A stretch of 64,000 nt of DNA, from contig NZ_JAYGHP010000007.1 in the NCBI RefSeq assembly GCF_034932065.1, forward strand, positions 124,001 through 188,000, written 5' to 3'. Origin of the DNA: Crocosphaera sp. UHCC 0190. Lineage in GTDB: Bacteria > Cyanobacteriota > Cyanobacteriia > Cyanobacteriales > Microcystaceae. Below the pieces are notes generated by a model. The model was not told where the DNA came from. It saw nothing but the letters and a program-made list of their open reading frames with translations, and did not search any database. Below, piece by piece: positions 17,705-27,046 of this stretch (positions are counted from its first letter, which is position 1; each line of letters starts with the position of its first letter). Made by a program: the position numbers and the translations under genes.

Positions 17705-18841
17705 ATGGACTTTGGTGTCGGATTTATTTCCACAAATATTATGCTGCCAATCCTGGATTTTTTCTACGGGATTGTGCCGAGCTACGGTTTTGCAATTATT
17801 GCCTTAACCCTAGTCATTCGCTTGGGTTTGTACCCACTCAGTGCGGGGCAAATTCGCAATATGCGAAAAATGCGAATTACTCAACCTTTAATGAAAGAGC
17901 GACAGGCAGAAATTCAAACTCGCTATAAGGATGATCCGGCCAAACAACAAGAAGAAATGGGGAAACTGATGCAAGAGTTTGGCAACCCCTTGGCCGGTTG
18001 CTTACCCCTAGTGCTGCAAATGCCGATTCTCTTTGCCTTATTTGCGACATTACGGGGGTCGCCCTTTTCTGATATCAACTACACCGTTGATGTCCAAATT
18101 CTTCCCCAAGAACAAATTGAACGGGTTATCCCTCAACCCTTTGCCACCAAACCGAGTAATATTTACATCACTGACGGCCTTCACTATCCGATTTCAGCCC
18201 TATTACCCGCAGGTAATACCTTAGGAGTAGGGGATAAGACAAACGTTGAATTTCAAACGGCTGAAGGTCAATCTCTTTCCCAATTAGTGGCCCAGACTCC
18301 TGAAAACGCCATTAATCCCAACTATCAGGTCACAAAAGGTTCAGAAAGACTGAAAATTAATGAAAATGGCACGGTTGAAGCTTTGGCCCCAGGCGATGCC
18401 ACTATTCAAGCCACCATTCCAGGCCTTGCAGCTAATACCGGATTCCTCTTTATCAAAGCCTTGGGACAGGTTGGAGTCGTGGGTGAAGATGGCAGCATTA
18501 ACTGGGATATCCTGGGCATGGTGTTATTCTTTGGTTTGAGCATTTATATCAACCAAGAATTGTCAGGATCATCCGGTGGAGGGGCCCAACAACAACAGGC
18601 AGTTAATAAGATTACCCCTGTGATTTTTAGTGGGATGTTTTTGTTCTTCCCCTTACCGGCCGGGGTCTTGATGTATATTGTAGTAGCAAATATTTTTCAG
18701 ACCCTACAAACCGTTATTTTGATGCGGGAACCTTTGCCAGAAAACTTGCAAAAATTAGTAGAACAGCAAGAAAAAGCCGAAAAAGTCAAGGAAGCCCTGC
18801 CCTTTGAGAAGCGTTCCAAGAAAAAAGAGAAAACCTCTTAA
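17705..18841 (+). CDS. yidC: membrane protein insertase YidC/Oxa1 family
   Basis: A 378-residue YidC that helps insert and fold membrane proteins, in cyanobacteria including thylakoid proteins. It has the conserved core [20 protein letters not shown] with the hydrophilic-groove Arg, the cytoplasmic hairpin [15 protein letters not shown], then [19 protein letters not shown] and a C-terminal pair of membrane segments ending in a lysine-rich tail. Between the membrane segments about 110 lumenal/periplasmic residues include a Big2/Ig-like stretch ([19 protein letters not shown]). It is followed 33 bases later by jag. Confidence 0.94.
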   Translation: MDFGVGFISTNIMLPILDFFYGIVPSYGFAIIALTLVIRLGLYPLSAGQIRNMRKMRITQPLMKERQAEIQTRYKDDPAKQQEEMGKLMQEFGNPLAGCLPLVLQMPILFALFATLRGSPFSDINYTVDVQILPQEQIERVIPQPFATKPSNIYITDGLHYPISALLPAGNTLGVGDKTNVEFQTAEGQSLSQLVAQTPENAINPNYQVTKGSERLKINENGTVEALAPGDATIQATIPGLAANTGFLFIKALGQVGVVGEDGSINWDILGMVLFFGLSIYINQELSGSSGGGAQQQQAVNKITPVIFSGMFLFFPLPAGVLMYIVVANIFQTLQTVILMREPLPENLQKLVEQQEKAEKVKEALPFEKRSKKKEKTS

Positions 18842-18874
18842 ATTGCCAGTTAAGTGTAGGTTAAAGTTGTCAAT

Positions 18875-19363
18875 ATGGAGCAACAAGAACATCATGGAAA
18901 ACAATGGTTGGAAACCCTCTTGGATTTAATGGGGTTGCCAGCCGAAGTGACCATTGAATATCGGAAAAGTGAAGTTGGGGAATCGGATGAGTGTTGGTTA
19001 ATTATTGATGACACTCAATTTACCCCTGAACAAATTGCAATTTTGATTGGGGAAAGAGGAGAAGGAATTGATGCTATCCAGTATCTGGCCAATACCTTAA
19101 TTAATCTAAGTGTTGATGATTCTCAACAACAGGGATTTACCATTGAACTAAATGGTTATCGTTGGAAGCGTTATGAAGAACTGAAAGCTTGGACAGAACA
19201 GGTGGCTCAACAAGTTCGTCAAACTGGGCAAGAGGTCGAAATGACTTCTCTTTCGTCGGCAGAGCGTCGTCAAATTCATACATTTTTACAAGATGTAGAA
19301 GATTTGGAGACGGAAAGTCGCGGACAAGAACCTGATCGCCGTTTAGTGGTTAAACCCCGATAA
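18875..19363 (+). CDS. jag: Jag/KhpB-family RNA-binding protein (KH + R3H)
   Basis: A 162-residue protein with a KH-like domain (LIGERGEGIDAIQYLAN gives the GxxG-type loop, about residues 62-80) and a C-terminal R3H region (LSSAERRQIHTFLQD). It belongs to the Jag/KhpB family of small-RNA and mRNA-binding proteins. The conserved yidC-jag order supports the call. It lacks the N-terminal Jag-N domain of Gram-positive homologues. A good terminator follows. Confidence 0.88.
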   Translation: MEQQEHHGKQWLETLLDLMGLPAEVTIEYRKSEVGESDECWLIIDDTQFTPEQIAILIGERGEGIDAIQYLANTLINLSVDDSQQQGFTIELNGYRWKRYEELKAWTEQVAQQVRQTGQEVEMTSLSSAERRQIHTFLQDVEDLETESRGQEPDRRLVVKPR

Positions 19364-19382
19364 TTGTCTAACAATTCTGCTT

Positions 19383-19410
19383 AAAAAGTCCGCAGTTGCG
19401 GGCTTTTTTG
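19383..19410 (+). terminator. rho-independent terminator of yidC-jag
   Basis: An eleven-base stem (AAAAAGTCCGC with GCGGGCTTTTT, one G-U pair) and an AGTT loop end in a T-run 20 bases after the jag stop. The T-run and A-run make it usable in both directions, also for the convergent gene. Confidence 0.8.
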
Positions 19411-19439
19411 TTTACAGCCAATAACGATAGTATCTATCC

Positions 19440-20030
19440 TTAAAGATTTGGATTAGACTGAGGCTGAGAATTCAAATTAAGGGGATCGGGATTCGTTACC
19501 GGATCACGATTAAGAGGATCGGGACTCGGCGCGGGATTGGGATTAAGAGAATCAAAATTCGGGATTAGATTCAGGTTGAGAGGCTCGGGGCTTGATGTAG
19601 GATTGGGATTGGCAGGAGCTTGATTGGTGTTAGGAGAAGGGGCAGATGCCTGATTCTGTGCCTGTTTCATCTGTTTGAGAACGCTTTGATATTCTTGATT
19701 GTCTGGGGCTAATTTGACCAATTTTTCCATGGGTGGGATGGCTTTATCTAAGTCTTTCCCTTGTATTTGCGTCGCCACTAAAGTTTTTAAAGCTTGTTCT
19801 AACCCTTGTTTGGCCGTGGGGTTATCGGGTTCTCTTTTTAAAACCGTTTCATATCCTTGCACCATAGACTGTAATTGTTCATCTAGGGTAGGATTATTAC
19901 TGTCGATAGGTTGTTCAGAAGAAGGTTGTCGAAAGGAAAAGCCAGCAACAGTCATTGTAGCGAGTAAGGCTAAGCCAGACACAATCGTCACCACTCGTTG
20001 AAAGATTTTTGGAGAAGAATTATCAGACAT
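19440..20030 (-). CDS. membrane-anchored TPR-like protein with Asn/Pro repeat tail
   Basis: A 196-residue protein. A single membrane segment (about residues 13-30, VTIVSGLALLATMTVAGF) is followed by a helical region of about 90 residues with TPR-like spacing (YETVLKREPDNPTAKQGLEQ and MEKLVKLAPDNQEYQ). The last 70 residues are low-complexity Asn/Pro/Ser with imperfect repeats of PDPLN (SPEPLNLN, SPDPLNRDP, NPDPLNLN). It is likely a scaffold exposed outside the plasma or thylakoid membrane. It is convergent with jag. Confidence 0.75.
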   Translation of the reverse strand: MSDNSSPKIFQRVVTIVSGLALLATMTVAGFSFRQPSSEQPIDSNNPTLDEQLQSMVQGYETVLKREPDNPTAKQGLEQALKTLVATQIQGKDLDKAIPPMEKLVKLAPDNQEYQSVLKQMKQAQNQASAPSPNTNQAPANPNPTSSPEPLNLNLIPNFDSLNPNPAPSPDPLNRDPVTNPDPLNLNSQPQSNPNL

Positions 20031-20257
20031 AATTTAGAATTTAGGGTTAAGTATTTTATTTTATGATTATTGTCGCCACTTTGATTGTACAATGCCCCTC
20101 GCCAAGCCCTATCAATCAATAATTTTGAATTCTGCATCACCATTTGCATCAATTCCACACCATAACAAACAAAATCAAAAAATCCCTTAATCTGATTGCT
20201 ACAATAATCAACAAGAAAATTAAGACAAATCGAAGGGTTTGATAGAGTTTAGTGTTC

Positions 20258-20782
20258 ATGTCTCTTTTGAAACGTGGGAATTTCTTGTCTTTCGTCATTT
20301 CATTGGCGATCGCTCTGTGGTGTGTCAGTATTGGTTGGAGTTTTACCCAAGCCTTAGAAACATCTCCCATCCTACTAGCTCAATCCCAGACTTCGTCTCG
20401 TCCTCGTACTGAAGTGGGTAAAGAGCTTTATGTTTCTACTTGTTCAGGATGTCATATTCCCATTCCTCCAGAAGTGTTACCCACAGAAACCTGGCAAGAA
20501 CTTTTAGAAAAGCCGAATAAACATTATGGAACTTCCATTCCCAACTTTATCCGCTTGAGTCAAGTCCTGATCTGGGATTATCTAAAAACTTCTTCCCGTT
20601 CTATCCTTATTAAAGATGCTCCGATACCTTTCTATATTGAACAATCCCAATATTTTAAGATCCTTCATCCTCGCGTTGAATTTACAGAACCCATCACCCA
20701 TAAAAGTTGTCTAATCTGTCATCCAGGGGTCAAAGAGTTTGATTATCGAACCTTAACCCCTGAATGGCAAGATGCGCCTTAA
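20258..20782 (+). CDS. secreted diheme c-type cytochrome
   Basis: A 174-residue exported protein with two haem c attachment motifs, CSGCH near residue 67 and CLICH near residue 153, of the diheme cytochrome c family. The signal peptide is GNFLSFVISLAIALWCVSIG with cleavage probably before the ETSPILLAQ region. I prefer the ATG at 20258 over the GTG two codons upstream. It presumably works in lumenal or periplasmic electron transfer. The partner is unknown. A mature N-terminal linker (TSSRPRTEVGKELY) precedes haem 1. Confidence 0.8.
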   Translation: MSLLKRGNFLSFVISLAIALWCVSIGWSFTQALETSPILLAQSQTSSRPRTEVGKELYVSTCSGCHIPIPPEVLPTETWQELLEKPNKHYGTSIPNFIRLSQVLIWDYLKTSSRSILIKDAPIPFYIEQSQYFKILHPRVEFTEPITHKSCLICHPGVKEFDYRTLTPEWQDAP

Positions 20783-20870
20783 GGCTCTTGAAATGTACTT
20801 CCGTTAAGCTGATTCTGTAACGGGAGTGGATTTCAAATAGACTTTAACAAGATCAACCCTAGCCCATAAG

Positions 20871-21290
20871 TTATTCATAAACCCGATTGATAAGATTAGG
20901 ATGACTACGGCGACTCATCCGGTAAGTAAACTCACTCACAGAACAGTTTGGTGTATCTGGATCGGGAGTAGAAGTTGTGCGTTCCCAGTCTTCCCGTCTA
21001 GCGAGTCTTGTGGTGATTTTTCCTTCTTCAGAACGAGATAAACGCATCCAGATTTTGCCATGCTCTTCGCAAAAAAATTCTTCTAACCAAACATCCCGAT
21101 CAACCCAAATAGAATTTTGTGTGGCTAAAAAACTGGCTTTTTTAGGGGTCAGACCAAATCCATGTTGAATTTCTGATTTTCCTTGGTAAAAGATAAAATA
21201 TTTATGTCCACCTACTCGCCATAATCGACGATTACATTGAGGACAGTGAAACTTTGGCCCATTCTTTTTTCGGCTTCTTTTGTTAGGCAT
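20871..21290 (-). CDS. conserved small protein with zinc-ribbon-like cysteines
   Basis: A 139-residue basic protein. An N-terminal KRSRKKNG patch precedes a CPQC pair (about residues 16-19), and a second potential metal-binding group, CEEHG, lies near residue 74. I recognise no catalytic motif. It reads like a conserved cyanobacterial family of unknown function, possibly nucleic-acid binding. It converges on the cytochrome gene and stands alone on its strand. Confidence 0.65.
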   Translation of the reverse strand: MPNKRSRKKNGPKFHCPQCNRRLWRVGGHKYFIFYQGKSEIQHGFGLTPKKASFLATQNSIWVDRDVWLEEFFCEEHGKIWMRLSRSEEGKITTRLARREDWERTTSTPDPDTPNCSVSEFTYRMSRRSHPNLINRVYE

Positions 21291-22066
21291 CTGAATTCTA
21301 TTTTTTGCTTTAAAGTGTTTAAAAGTATTAGGTTTTTACCAAACCCAAAAGACTAAGCTAATGCTTAAAAAAGTCCACAAAGTAAACTCCACTAAAATTA
21401 GATCGTTAGAATTTAAGAAATAAGTAATTTCTTAAGCTTTTCCAAACGACAAGTCATAAAAAAGGGTTTGACAGATTAGGAACAATACCGTTCTGATTCA
21501 GTCTAAAACGTTAATCAGAAGGCCAGCAAAATAGATGTAAATAAGTCAAGACTCAATGGAGAATATATCAAATAATAAAAAATAAATCAAGAGCAAAATA
21601 GTAAAAAAGAAATATATCTTATCGAATTATTAACAATTGACTTTTTCCAGTATATTTTAGGTAATTAAGTTCAATTTAATGATTAAAAATGTCCCGATTT
21701 TTTGAGTAAAATTAATTTATAAATGATTATTTCTCACGGTCAATAGTGGCAAATATAAATGTATAAAATTGATGTTTTTAGACTGCCAAGACCATTTCCT
21801 TTAATGATTTGGCTCATTTTGGGAGGAGTTTCCTTGTTTATAAAATTCACCCTGAAACCCAAAGATAAAATTACACTAAATTCCCCTGTAAGAAACTGAA
21901 AATCAATCAGTGATAAGTTTACCAATGATAATTTGTCACGTTCTGATGATGATCAATGAGATATGATATGGATATAATACAAAACAGGTAACGGGCAAGA
22001 TCATAACTTTTATGGTTATGGTTATGGCTTTATTTTGTTGATATTTATTAGGCAAATAGTTATAAA
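21291..22066. other. long AT-rich non-coding stretch
   Basis: About 775 bases without a convincing gene. A 61-codon minus-strand frame (21740-21925) has no recognisable features. There is a short inverted repeat CTGATT/AATCAG near 21495-21520, a consensus -10 box at 21973 and three tandem TTATGG units near 22010-22030. I could not identify an RNA gene, but the length leaves room for a small RNA or a decayed gene. Confidence 0.4.
21973..21978 (+). promoter_or_regulatory. candidate -10 box (TATAAT)
   Basis: A perfect TATAAT lies 88 bases upstream of the small gene at 22067. No good -35 is found at 16-18 bases, so it would be a type-2-like promoter. Confidence 0.3.
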
Positions 22067-22396
22067 ATGGATATAAAAAAAACACAAATTAATAAAATCT
22101 CTATAAAACAAATGATAAAAGAGATTCAATATTGGCAGGAAAATAGCCAAATTCCTTATACTATTTATTATCGTAAATCTGGAATCATTATTGGCATTTA
22201 TTCTAGAGATGAATTAGAAGAATCAGGGATTTTATTTGTGAACAAAGATTACTCTGATCCCGCTTTGGTTCTTGAATTAATCCATCATCACTGTCATATT
22301 CTTAATGAAGAAATCCTGATCTATACTTGGGATGCAAAAGCGATGGAAGCTTATGAATCCGTCGTTCCTCGCTTCTACCGTTTAGTAGATTTATAA
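22067..22396 (+). CDS. small conserved hypothetical protein
   Basis: A 109-residue soluble protein, acidic in the C-terminal half, with a His-rich stretch (LELIHHHCHILNEE) around residue 70. I do not recognise a domain. The fold looks like alternating short strands and helices (IPYTIYYRKSGIIIGIYS). It stands between a long non-coding stretch and the PEP-CTERM phosphatase island. There is no evidence of co-transcription with the next gene, whose start is 95 bases away with its own ribosome site. Confidence 0.55.
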   Translation: MDIKKTQINKISIKQMIKEIQYWQENSQIPYTIYYRKSGIIIGIYSRDELEESGILFVNKDYSDPALVLELIHHHCHILNEEILIYTWDAKAMEAYESVVPRFYRLVDL

Positions 22397-22491
22397 ACAC
22401 ATTTAAACCAATCTTCTTGATTTCATAGACAGAATTTAACGTAACTTCCCTAAACTTCTCTTAGTTAGCTGTTGAGGAGTGTTAATTAACC

Positions 22492-23487
22492 ATGTTGCGT
22501 TATTCTGGAATGAGTCTTCTCAGCCGTTCTTTTGCGATCGCCACTTTTGCGGTCGGTTGTTGCGCTTCTCAAGGAAACGCCCAATCCTATCCTTATCCTA
22601 ACCCTCCTGCGCCTTCTAGCTACTCCGTACCTAATACCCATTCCCACAATGACTACGAGCATACCTATCCACTCTTTGATGCTCTTAGTGACGGTTTTAT
22701 TAGCGTTGAGGCGGATATTTGGCTTTATGCTGATGATAATGAGAATTTGCGAGTAGCACACGATCCCGTGGCCGATCCTAGCACTTTACCAACTTTGCAA
22801 GAGCTTTACCTAACGCCCTTACAAAATTTAGTTATTCAGAATAATAATGGCGGGGTTTATGCTGATGGTACACCAATAAATCTCTTGATTGATATTAAGA
22901 GTGAAGGGGTTTCTACCTATACGAGACTCGCTCAAATTCTGGCTGAGTATACAGCAGTTACCCCCGGATTATTCACTACTTATACCAAAAATGGGGATAA
23001 TGACTATACTGTGTCTCCAGGGGCAGTCACTGTCCTGATTTCAGGCAACCGTCCCCTAGATCTGATGCTTTCCCAGACTTTGCGCTATGCGGGATACGAT
23101 GGACGTAGTAGCGATATTGGCACAGGAATTTCCCCTGGTTTTATGCCTCTGATTAGTGATAATTGGAACAATGTTTTCTTTGGGGATGCAGCTTGGAATG
23201 GTATAGGTACAATTCCAGCAGCGACACAAGGGAAATTAGACAGCATTGTTGCTCAAGTGCATGGTGAGGGAAAAATCCTGCGTTTTTGGAATTTACCCCA
23301 AGATGCGCCCAGTGTTTGGGGGCCTCTTTTTGATGCGGATGTTGATTTAATCAATACTGATAATTTAGCAGGATTATCCGAATTTGTCCAGGCGCAGCAA
23401 GCAGTGCCTGAACCTGGGACAGTAGTAGGTTTAGCCCTATTTGGACTGTCTGCTTTAGGAATAAAACGCAAGTATTCTAAACAATAA
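22492..23487 (+). CDS. GDPD/PI-PLC-like phosphodiesterase, PEP-CTERM anchored
   Basis: A 331-residue secreted protein. The signal peptide occupies residues 1-31 (FAIATFAVGCCASQGNAQ). The domain belongs to the PI-PLC/glycerophosphodiester phosphodiesterase superfamily: NTHSHNDYEH (His50 and His52), EADIW (Glu73/Asp75) and RVAHDP (His90) give the two-His/two-acid site. LLIDIKSEG fits the later strand. The tail is a PEP-CTERM sorting signal: VPEPG, a hydrophobic helix, then KRKYSK. The start has GAGGAG. It is probably an extracellular phosphodiesterase releasing phosphate from glycerophosphodiesters or lipids. Substrate is inferred. Confidence 0.82.
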   Translation: MLRYSGMSLLSRSFAIATFAVGCCASQGNAQSYPYPNPPAPSSYSVPNTHSHNDYEHTYPLFDALSDGFISVEADIWLYADDNENLRVAHDPVADPSTLPTLQELYLTPLQNLVIQNNNGGVYADGTPINLLIDIKSEGVSTYTRLAQILAEYTAVTPGLFTTYTKNGDNDYTVSPGAVTVLISGNRPLDLMLSQTLRYAGYDGRSSDIGTGISPGFMPLISDNWNNVFFGDAAWNGIGTIPAATQGKLDSIVAQVHGEGKILRFWNLPQDAPSVWGPLFDADVDLINTDNLAGLSEFVQAQQAVPEPGTVVGLALFGLSALGIKRKYSKQ

Positions 23488-23501
23488 TTTGGTGAAAGAG
23501 A

Positions 23502-23529
23502 GTAGGAGTAATTCATGAATTACTCCTAC
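23502..23529. repeat. 28-bp palindrome, dispersed family copy c
   Basis: A perfect palindrome with arms GTAGGAGTAATTCA and TGAATTACTCCTAC, 14 bases after the GDPD-like stop. It shares the GTAGG...CCTAC ends and the ATTCATGAAT centre with other copies. Confidence 0.8.
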
Positions 23530-23623
23530 AGCTTATTGCCTAAACTTGCCAATGGCTGTATTTTTTCTGACCTCTTACTCCCCATTTATTTCTCTTTCTT
23601 GTTAACTAACCCAGTAATTAAAA

Positions 23624-24964
23624 ATGAAACCAATTTCAACCCATTCTTTGATTGCTTGGGGATTAGGATTGTTAGCCTCATTTTCTCCTTTTTCTCAGGC
23701 ACAAGCGTCTAATTTTCGCATTGCAACTTACAATACTTCTTTGAGTCCAAATAGTCAAAATGCTTTGATTCAAGCTCTTTCACTTGCTCCTGATGATGCG
23801 GCATATAATACCGATCCTCTAGCAATTCAAGCTCGTCAAATTGCAGAAGTAATTCAACGCATTAATCCTGATATTATTCTGCTCAACGAGTTTAATTATG
23901 ATCCCACTGCTCCCACTCAAGCAGCTACTCTTTTTCAGCAAAATTATCTCTCTGTCGGGCAAAATATTTCAGGAAATCCAGCCGCAAATCCGATTAATTT
24001 TAGTGAGTTTTTTGTGCGTCCTGGTTCAACAACAGATCCCTTTAATACAGGTATTGCTTCGGGATTTGATTTGGATAACAATGGAGTGATTGTTACGACC
24101 CCAGAAACCCCAGGTTATGCGGGAGATGCTTGGGGATTTGGCAATTACCCTGGACAATATGGCATGGTGGTTTATTCAAAATATAATATTTTGGAGGATC
24201 AAGCCCGTACTTTTCAAAATTTCTTATGGCTAGATATGCCTGGAAATTTGTTAACTGATATTACTGGAAATGCCACTGATGATTGGTATACTCCAGAGGA
24301 AGCGGCTCTATTTCCCCTTTCTTCTAAGAGTCATTGGGATCTTCCTATTGATGTTAACGGTGAAACTATTCACGTTTTAGCTAGTCATCCAACTCCCCCA
24401 GTTTTTGATGGAGAAGAAGATCGTAATGGACGAAGAAACTTTGATGAAATTCGTCTTTGGAATGACTATATTACCCCAGGTCAAAATAGTTATATTTATG
24501 ATGATAATGGGATTTTTGGAGGGATTGCTTCTGGGTCAAAATTTATCATTATGGGAGATCAAAATGCTGATCCTAATGATGGGGATAGTGTACCAGGGGC
24601 GATTAATCAACTACTCAATAATCCTCTGACTAACACCAGTAAAACGCCTTCTAGTTTAGGGGGCGTAGAATATCCTGATCGTGATTTTTCCCATACGGGG
24701 AATCCTGCCTATGATACCGCAGCTTTTACGGGAGGATTAAGGGTCGATTATGTGCTACCTTCAGCGAATTTATCAATTATTGATGCCCAGGTATTTTGGC
24801 CAACTCCTAATAGTCCTTTTGATTCATTAAATAGTGCTTCGGATCATCATTCTGCATTTGTAGATCTGAGTACCACTTCTGTGCCTGAGCCTTCAACCAT
24901 TTTAGGAATTTTAGCTTTAGGTATCGGCGGTTTGTTCTCCTCAAAAAACCGCAAGTCTAACTAA
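23624..24964 (+). CDS. endonuclease/exonuclease/phosphatase family protein, PEP-CTERM anchored
   Basis: A 446-residue secreted EEP-family enzyme. After the signal peptide (ending near AQAS, residue 28) come the family motifs in order: RIATYNTSL, LLNEFNYD (metal Glu), VLASHPTPP (catalytic His), IIMGDQNADPND (Asp/Asn pair), RVDYVL and ASDHHSAF (final Asp-His). All are intact, so it should cleave phosphodiester bonds, perhaps extracellular DNA. The tail is PEP-CTERM (VPEPSTILG, helix, KNRKS). It lies between two other PEP-CTERM phosphatases on the same strand. The next gene starts 43 bases on, so these two are likely co-transcribed. Confidence 0.87.
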   Translation: MKPISTHSLIAWGLGLLASFSPFSQAQASNFRIATYNTSLSPNSQNALIQALSLAPDDAAYNTDPLAIQARQIAEVIQRINPDIILLNEFNYDPTAPTQAATLFQQNYLSVGQNISGNPAANPINFSEFFVRPGSTTDPFNTGIASGFDLDNNGVIVTTPETPGYAGDAWGFGNYPGQYGMVVYSKYNILEDQARTFQNFLWLDMPGNLLTDITGNATDDWYTPEEAALFPLSSKSHWDLPIDVNGETIHVLASHPTPPVFDGEEDRNGRRNFDEIRLWNDYITPGQNSYIYDDNGIFGGIASGSKFIIMGDQNADPNDGDSVPGAINQLLNNPLTNTSKTPSSLGGVEYPDRDFSHTGNPAYDTAAFTGGLRVDYVLPSANLSIIDAQVFWPTPNSPFDSLNSASDHHSAFVDLSTTSVPEPSTILGILALGIGGLFSSKNRKSN

Positions 24965-25007
24965 AGCCCAACTTTGTCCATCACATTAACTTACGGAGCA
25001 AAACAAA

Positions 25008-26972
25008 ATGAACTCTTTGTTCAACATTAACCTCAATTCCACCTTCTCAAAAGCGATCGCCTTCAGTCTAGTAGGATTAGTAGGAACTATTTCCCTAACT
25101 CCTAACATTGCTCAAGCAGCTACTGTAACCAATACCAAGAATGTCATCATCATGATTGGAGATGGCATGGGTTGGGAAATGGCCCGCGCTGCTGCTATTC
25201 AGGAACAAATTAATGCAGGGAATCTGGGCAATAGCCTGAGTGATTTTTACACATCAGGTAAAGGGTCAGGATTGGCTTTCCAAGAGCTTTCTAACTATGT
25301 CCTATCAACCACCTACGGAACAACCATTGCTCCCGCTAATGGAACCTTTAACACGAGTAACTCTGCCATAGAAGGCAATAACATAACAGGTGAAGGTAAT
25401 GTTTTACCTGGTTTTGTCTTCGATCCCACCTTCAACCCAGGTACAACCCCCACTGGAGGTGCTTCTAATCCTAACCCCTATGCAGTAGGTAATCTCGTTG
25501 GTTATGATCCTATTCGGGGTGGACTTGTTCCTTGGGATGCAGCTTATTATGGGGGGGCAATTCCTCCAGGATTTGACAAAGAATACATCAAATATAGCTA
25601 TCCTGACTCAGCGAATACGGCAACTACCCTCTACACAGGGGTTAAAAGTTACAACAGTGCCATCGGTGTTGATATTTACGAGCAACCCTTAGATTCTGCC
25701 TTAAAGATTGCCTCAGAAGCAGGGAAATCTACAGGTTTGGTCACTTCCGTTCCTATCGATCATGCTACTCCAGGAGCGGCTGCAGCTAACGTCAACCGTC
25801 GTAATAAACTCGATCAGCCCTATCCTTTACTCGATAACATTCTGCAACAGGAACTCCGCATCTTTCAGCCCACTGTGCTATTAGGAGGAGGTAATCCTGC
25901 GAGTAATCCCCTTCCCCTTCAACCTGATGTAGAACCGCCCCAAGACTTCACCTATATCACCCAAGACACCTACGACTACCTTGTCGCTAATCCCAATAGT
26001 AACCGCTACGGCTACCAATTTTTGGAAAGTGGCCCCAATGCGACGGCAACCCTGTTAGCGGCGGCGGCTTTAATCGATCCCAATAACCTCGGTAATCGTC
26101 TTTTAGGACTCTATGGGGCAGAAGGACAAAACGGGAACTTACCCATCAATTCGGCGGATGGAACTTACCAAAATACAGGGTTAGATATGTTCTCTTTGTA
26201 TAGTTCTGCTCAAGCAGGAAATCCTAACAATATTACCCCTGGTATTCCTAATCCTGACACAGTGCGCCCTCTCCAACCTGGAGAAACCGACGAGGAATTT
26301 ATCGCCCGTCAGTTAGATGAAAATCCTCGCCTCAAAGACTTAACCCAAGCAGCTTTAACGGTGTTGGAGAAAGATCCTGATGGTTTCTGGTTGATGGTTG
26401 AAGCTGGCGATATTGATTGGGCCGCCCATGATAACAACCTCGATAACTTAATTGGTGCAGTATCCGATTTTAATGATTCTGTTGACTATGTAATGGATTG
26501 GATTGCTAATAATGGCGGTTGGGAGGAGAACTTATTAATTGTTACAGCCGACCATGACCATTATTTCACCCTCAATGATAATTTTCCTGAACTGTTACGA
26601 ACCGTCGGGGCCCATGATTTGACCTATTCAAATAATACTCCCGCGAGTGCTGGTCATTTCTGGGGTTCTGCTGGCTCTGATCCCGCTAATGCTGACTCTT
26701 TGGTCAAGTATGACTGGGGTACTCATAGCAATCGTCCTGTTCCCGTCTATTTTCAAGGGAATGGGTCAGAAGTGCTGCTTAATTCCGTCGGTCAAGGTTA
26801 TGACGCTTATGGTAATGCTATTCCAGGGATTCCTGGATTGGTGGATCAAGTCCATACTGCCAAGACTCAGATTCAAGCACTACAAACAGTTCCTGAACCT
26901 GGTTCAGTGCTTGGCTTCTTAACCCTTGGACTTTTAGGACTTGGTTCAAAGCTCAAACAAAAAATTAAATAA
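25008..26972 (+). CDS. PhoA-type alkaline phosphatase, PEP-CTERM anchored
   Basis: A 654-residue secreted alkaline phosphatase. The signal peptide ends near AQAA (residue 38). The metal-site strand is MIGDGMG (Asp52), the nucleophile PDSANTATT (Ser201), then DHATPGAAAANVNRR, EAGDIDWAAHDNN, VTADHDH and DWGTHSNRPVP: the full two-zinc/one-magnesium set. The gap between Asp52 and Ser201 is about 100 residues longer than in Escherichia coli PhoA and rich in Asn/Gly/Pro. The tail is PEP-CTERM (VPEPGSVLG, helix, KLKQKIK). An ACGGAG site precedes the ATG. It should release phosphate from extracellular monoesters. Confidence 0.92.
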   Translation: MNSLFNINLNSTFSKAIAFSLVGLVGTISLTPNIAQAATVTNTKNVIIMIGDGMGWEMARAAAIQEQINAGNLGNSLSDFYTSGKGSGLAFQELSNYVLSTTYGTTIAPANGTFNTSNSAIEGNNITGEGNVLPGFVFDPTFNPGTTPTGGASNPNPYAVGNLVGYDPIRGGLVPWDAAYYGGAIPPGFDKEYIKYSYPDSANTATTLYTGVKSYNSAIGVDIYEQPLDSALKIASEAGKSTGLVTSVPIDHATPGAAAANVNRRNKLDQPYPLLDNILQQELRIFQPTVLLGGGNPASNPLPLQPDVEPPQDFTYITQDTYDYLVANPNSNRYGYQFLESGPNATATLLAAAALIDPNNLGNRLLGLYGAEGQNGNLPINSADGTYQNTGLDMFSLYSSAQAGNPNNITPGIPNPDTVRPLQPGETDEEFIARQLDENPRLKDLTQAALTVLEKDPDGFWLMVEAGDIDWAAHDNNLDNLIGAVSDFNDSVDYVMDWIANNGGWEENLLIVTADHDHYFTLNDNFPELLRTVGAHDLTYSNNTPASAGHFWGSAGSDPANADSLVKYDWGTHSNRPVPVYFQGNGSEVLLNSVGQGYDAYGNAIPGIPGLVDQVHTAKTQIQALQTVPEPGSVLGFLTLGLLGLGSKLKQKIK

Positions 26973-27018
26973 GGGACAAGCTGAGACAATTTGATCTAAA
27001 GTCTAGCGACACATTCTC

Positions 27019-27046
27019 GTAGGGGTCAACGGCCGTTGACCCCTAC
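27019..27046. repeat. 28-bp palindrome, dispersed family copy b
   Basis: A perfect palindrome with arms GTAGGGGTCAACGG and CCGTTGACCCCTAC, 46 bases after the alkaline phosphatase stop. One base differs from copy a at 8004. Confidence 0.8.

Noticed and set aside
21740-21925. 61-codon minus-strand frame in the long AT-rich gap
   Set aside because: No ribosome site, no domain and composition like the surrounding non-coding DNA.
22486-22761. Minus-strand Arg-rich frame
   Set aside because: A shadow of the GDPD-like gene; the composition (VARRRRRVRIRIGLG) is what the opposite strand would give.
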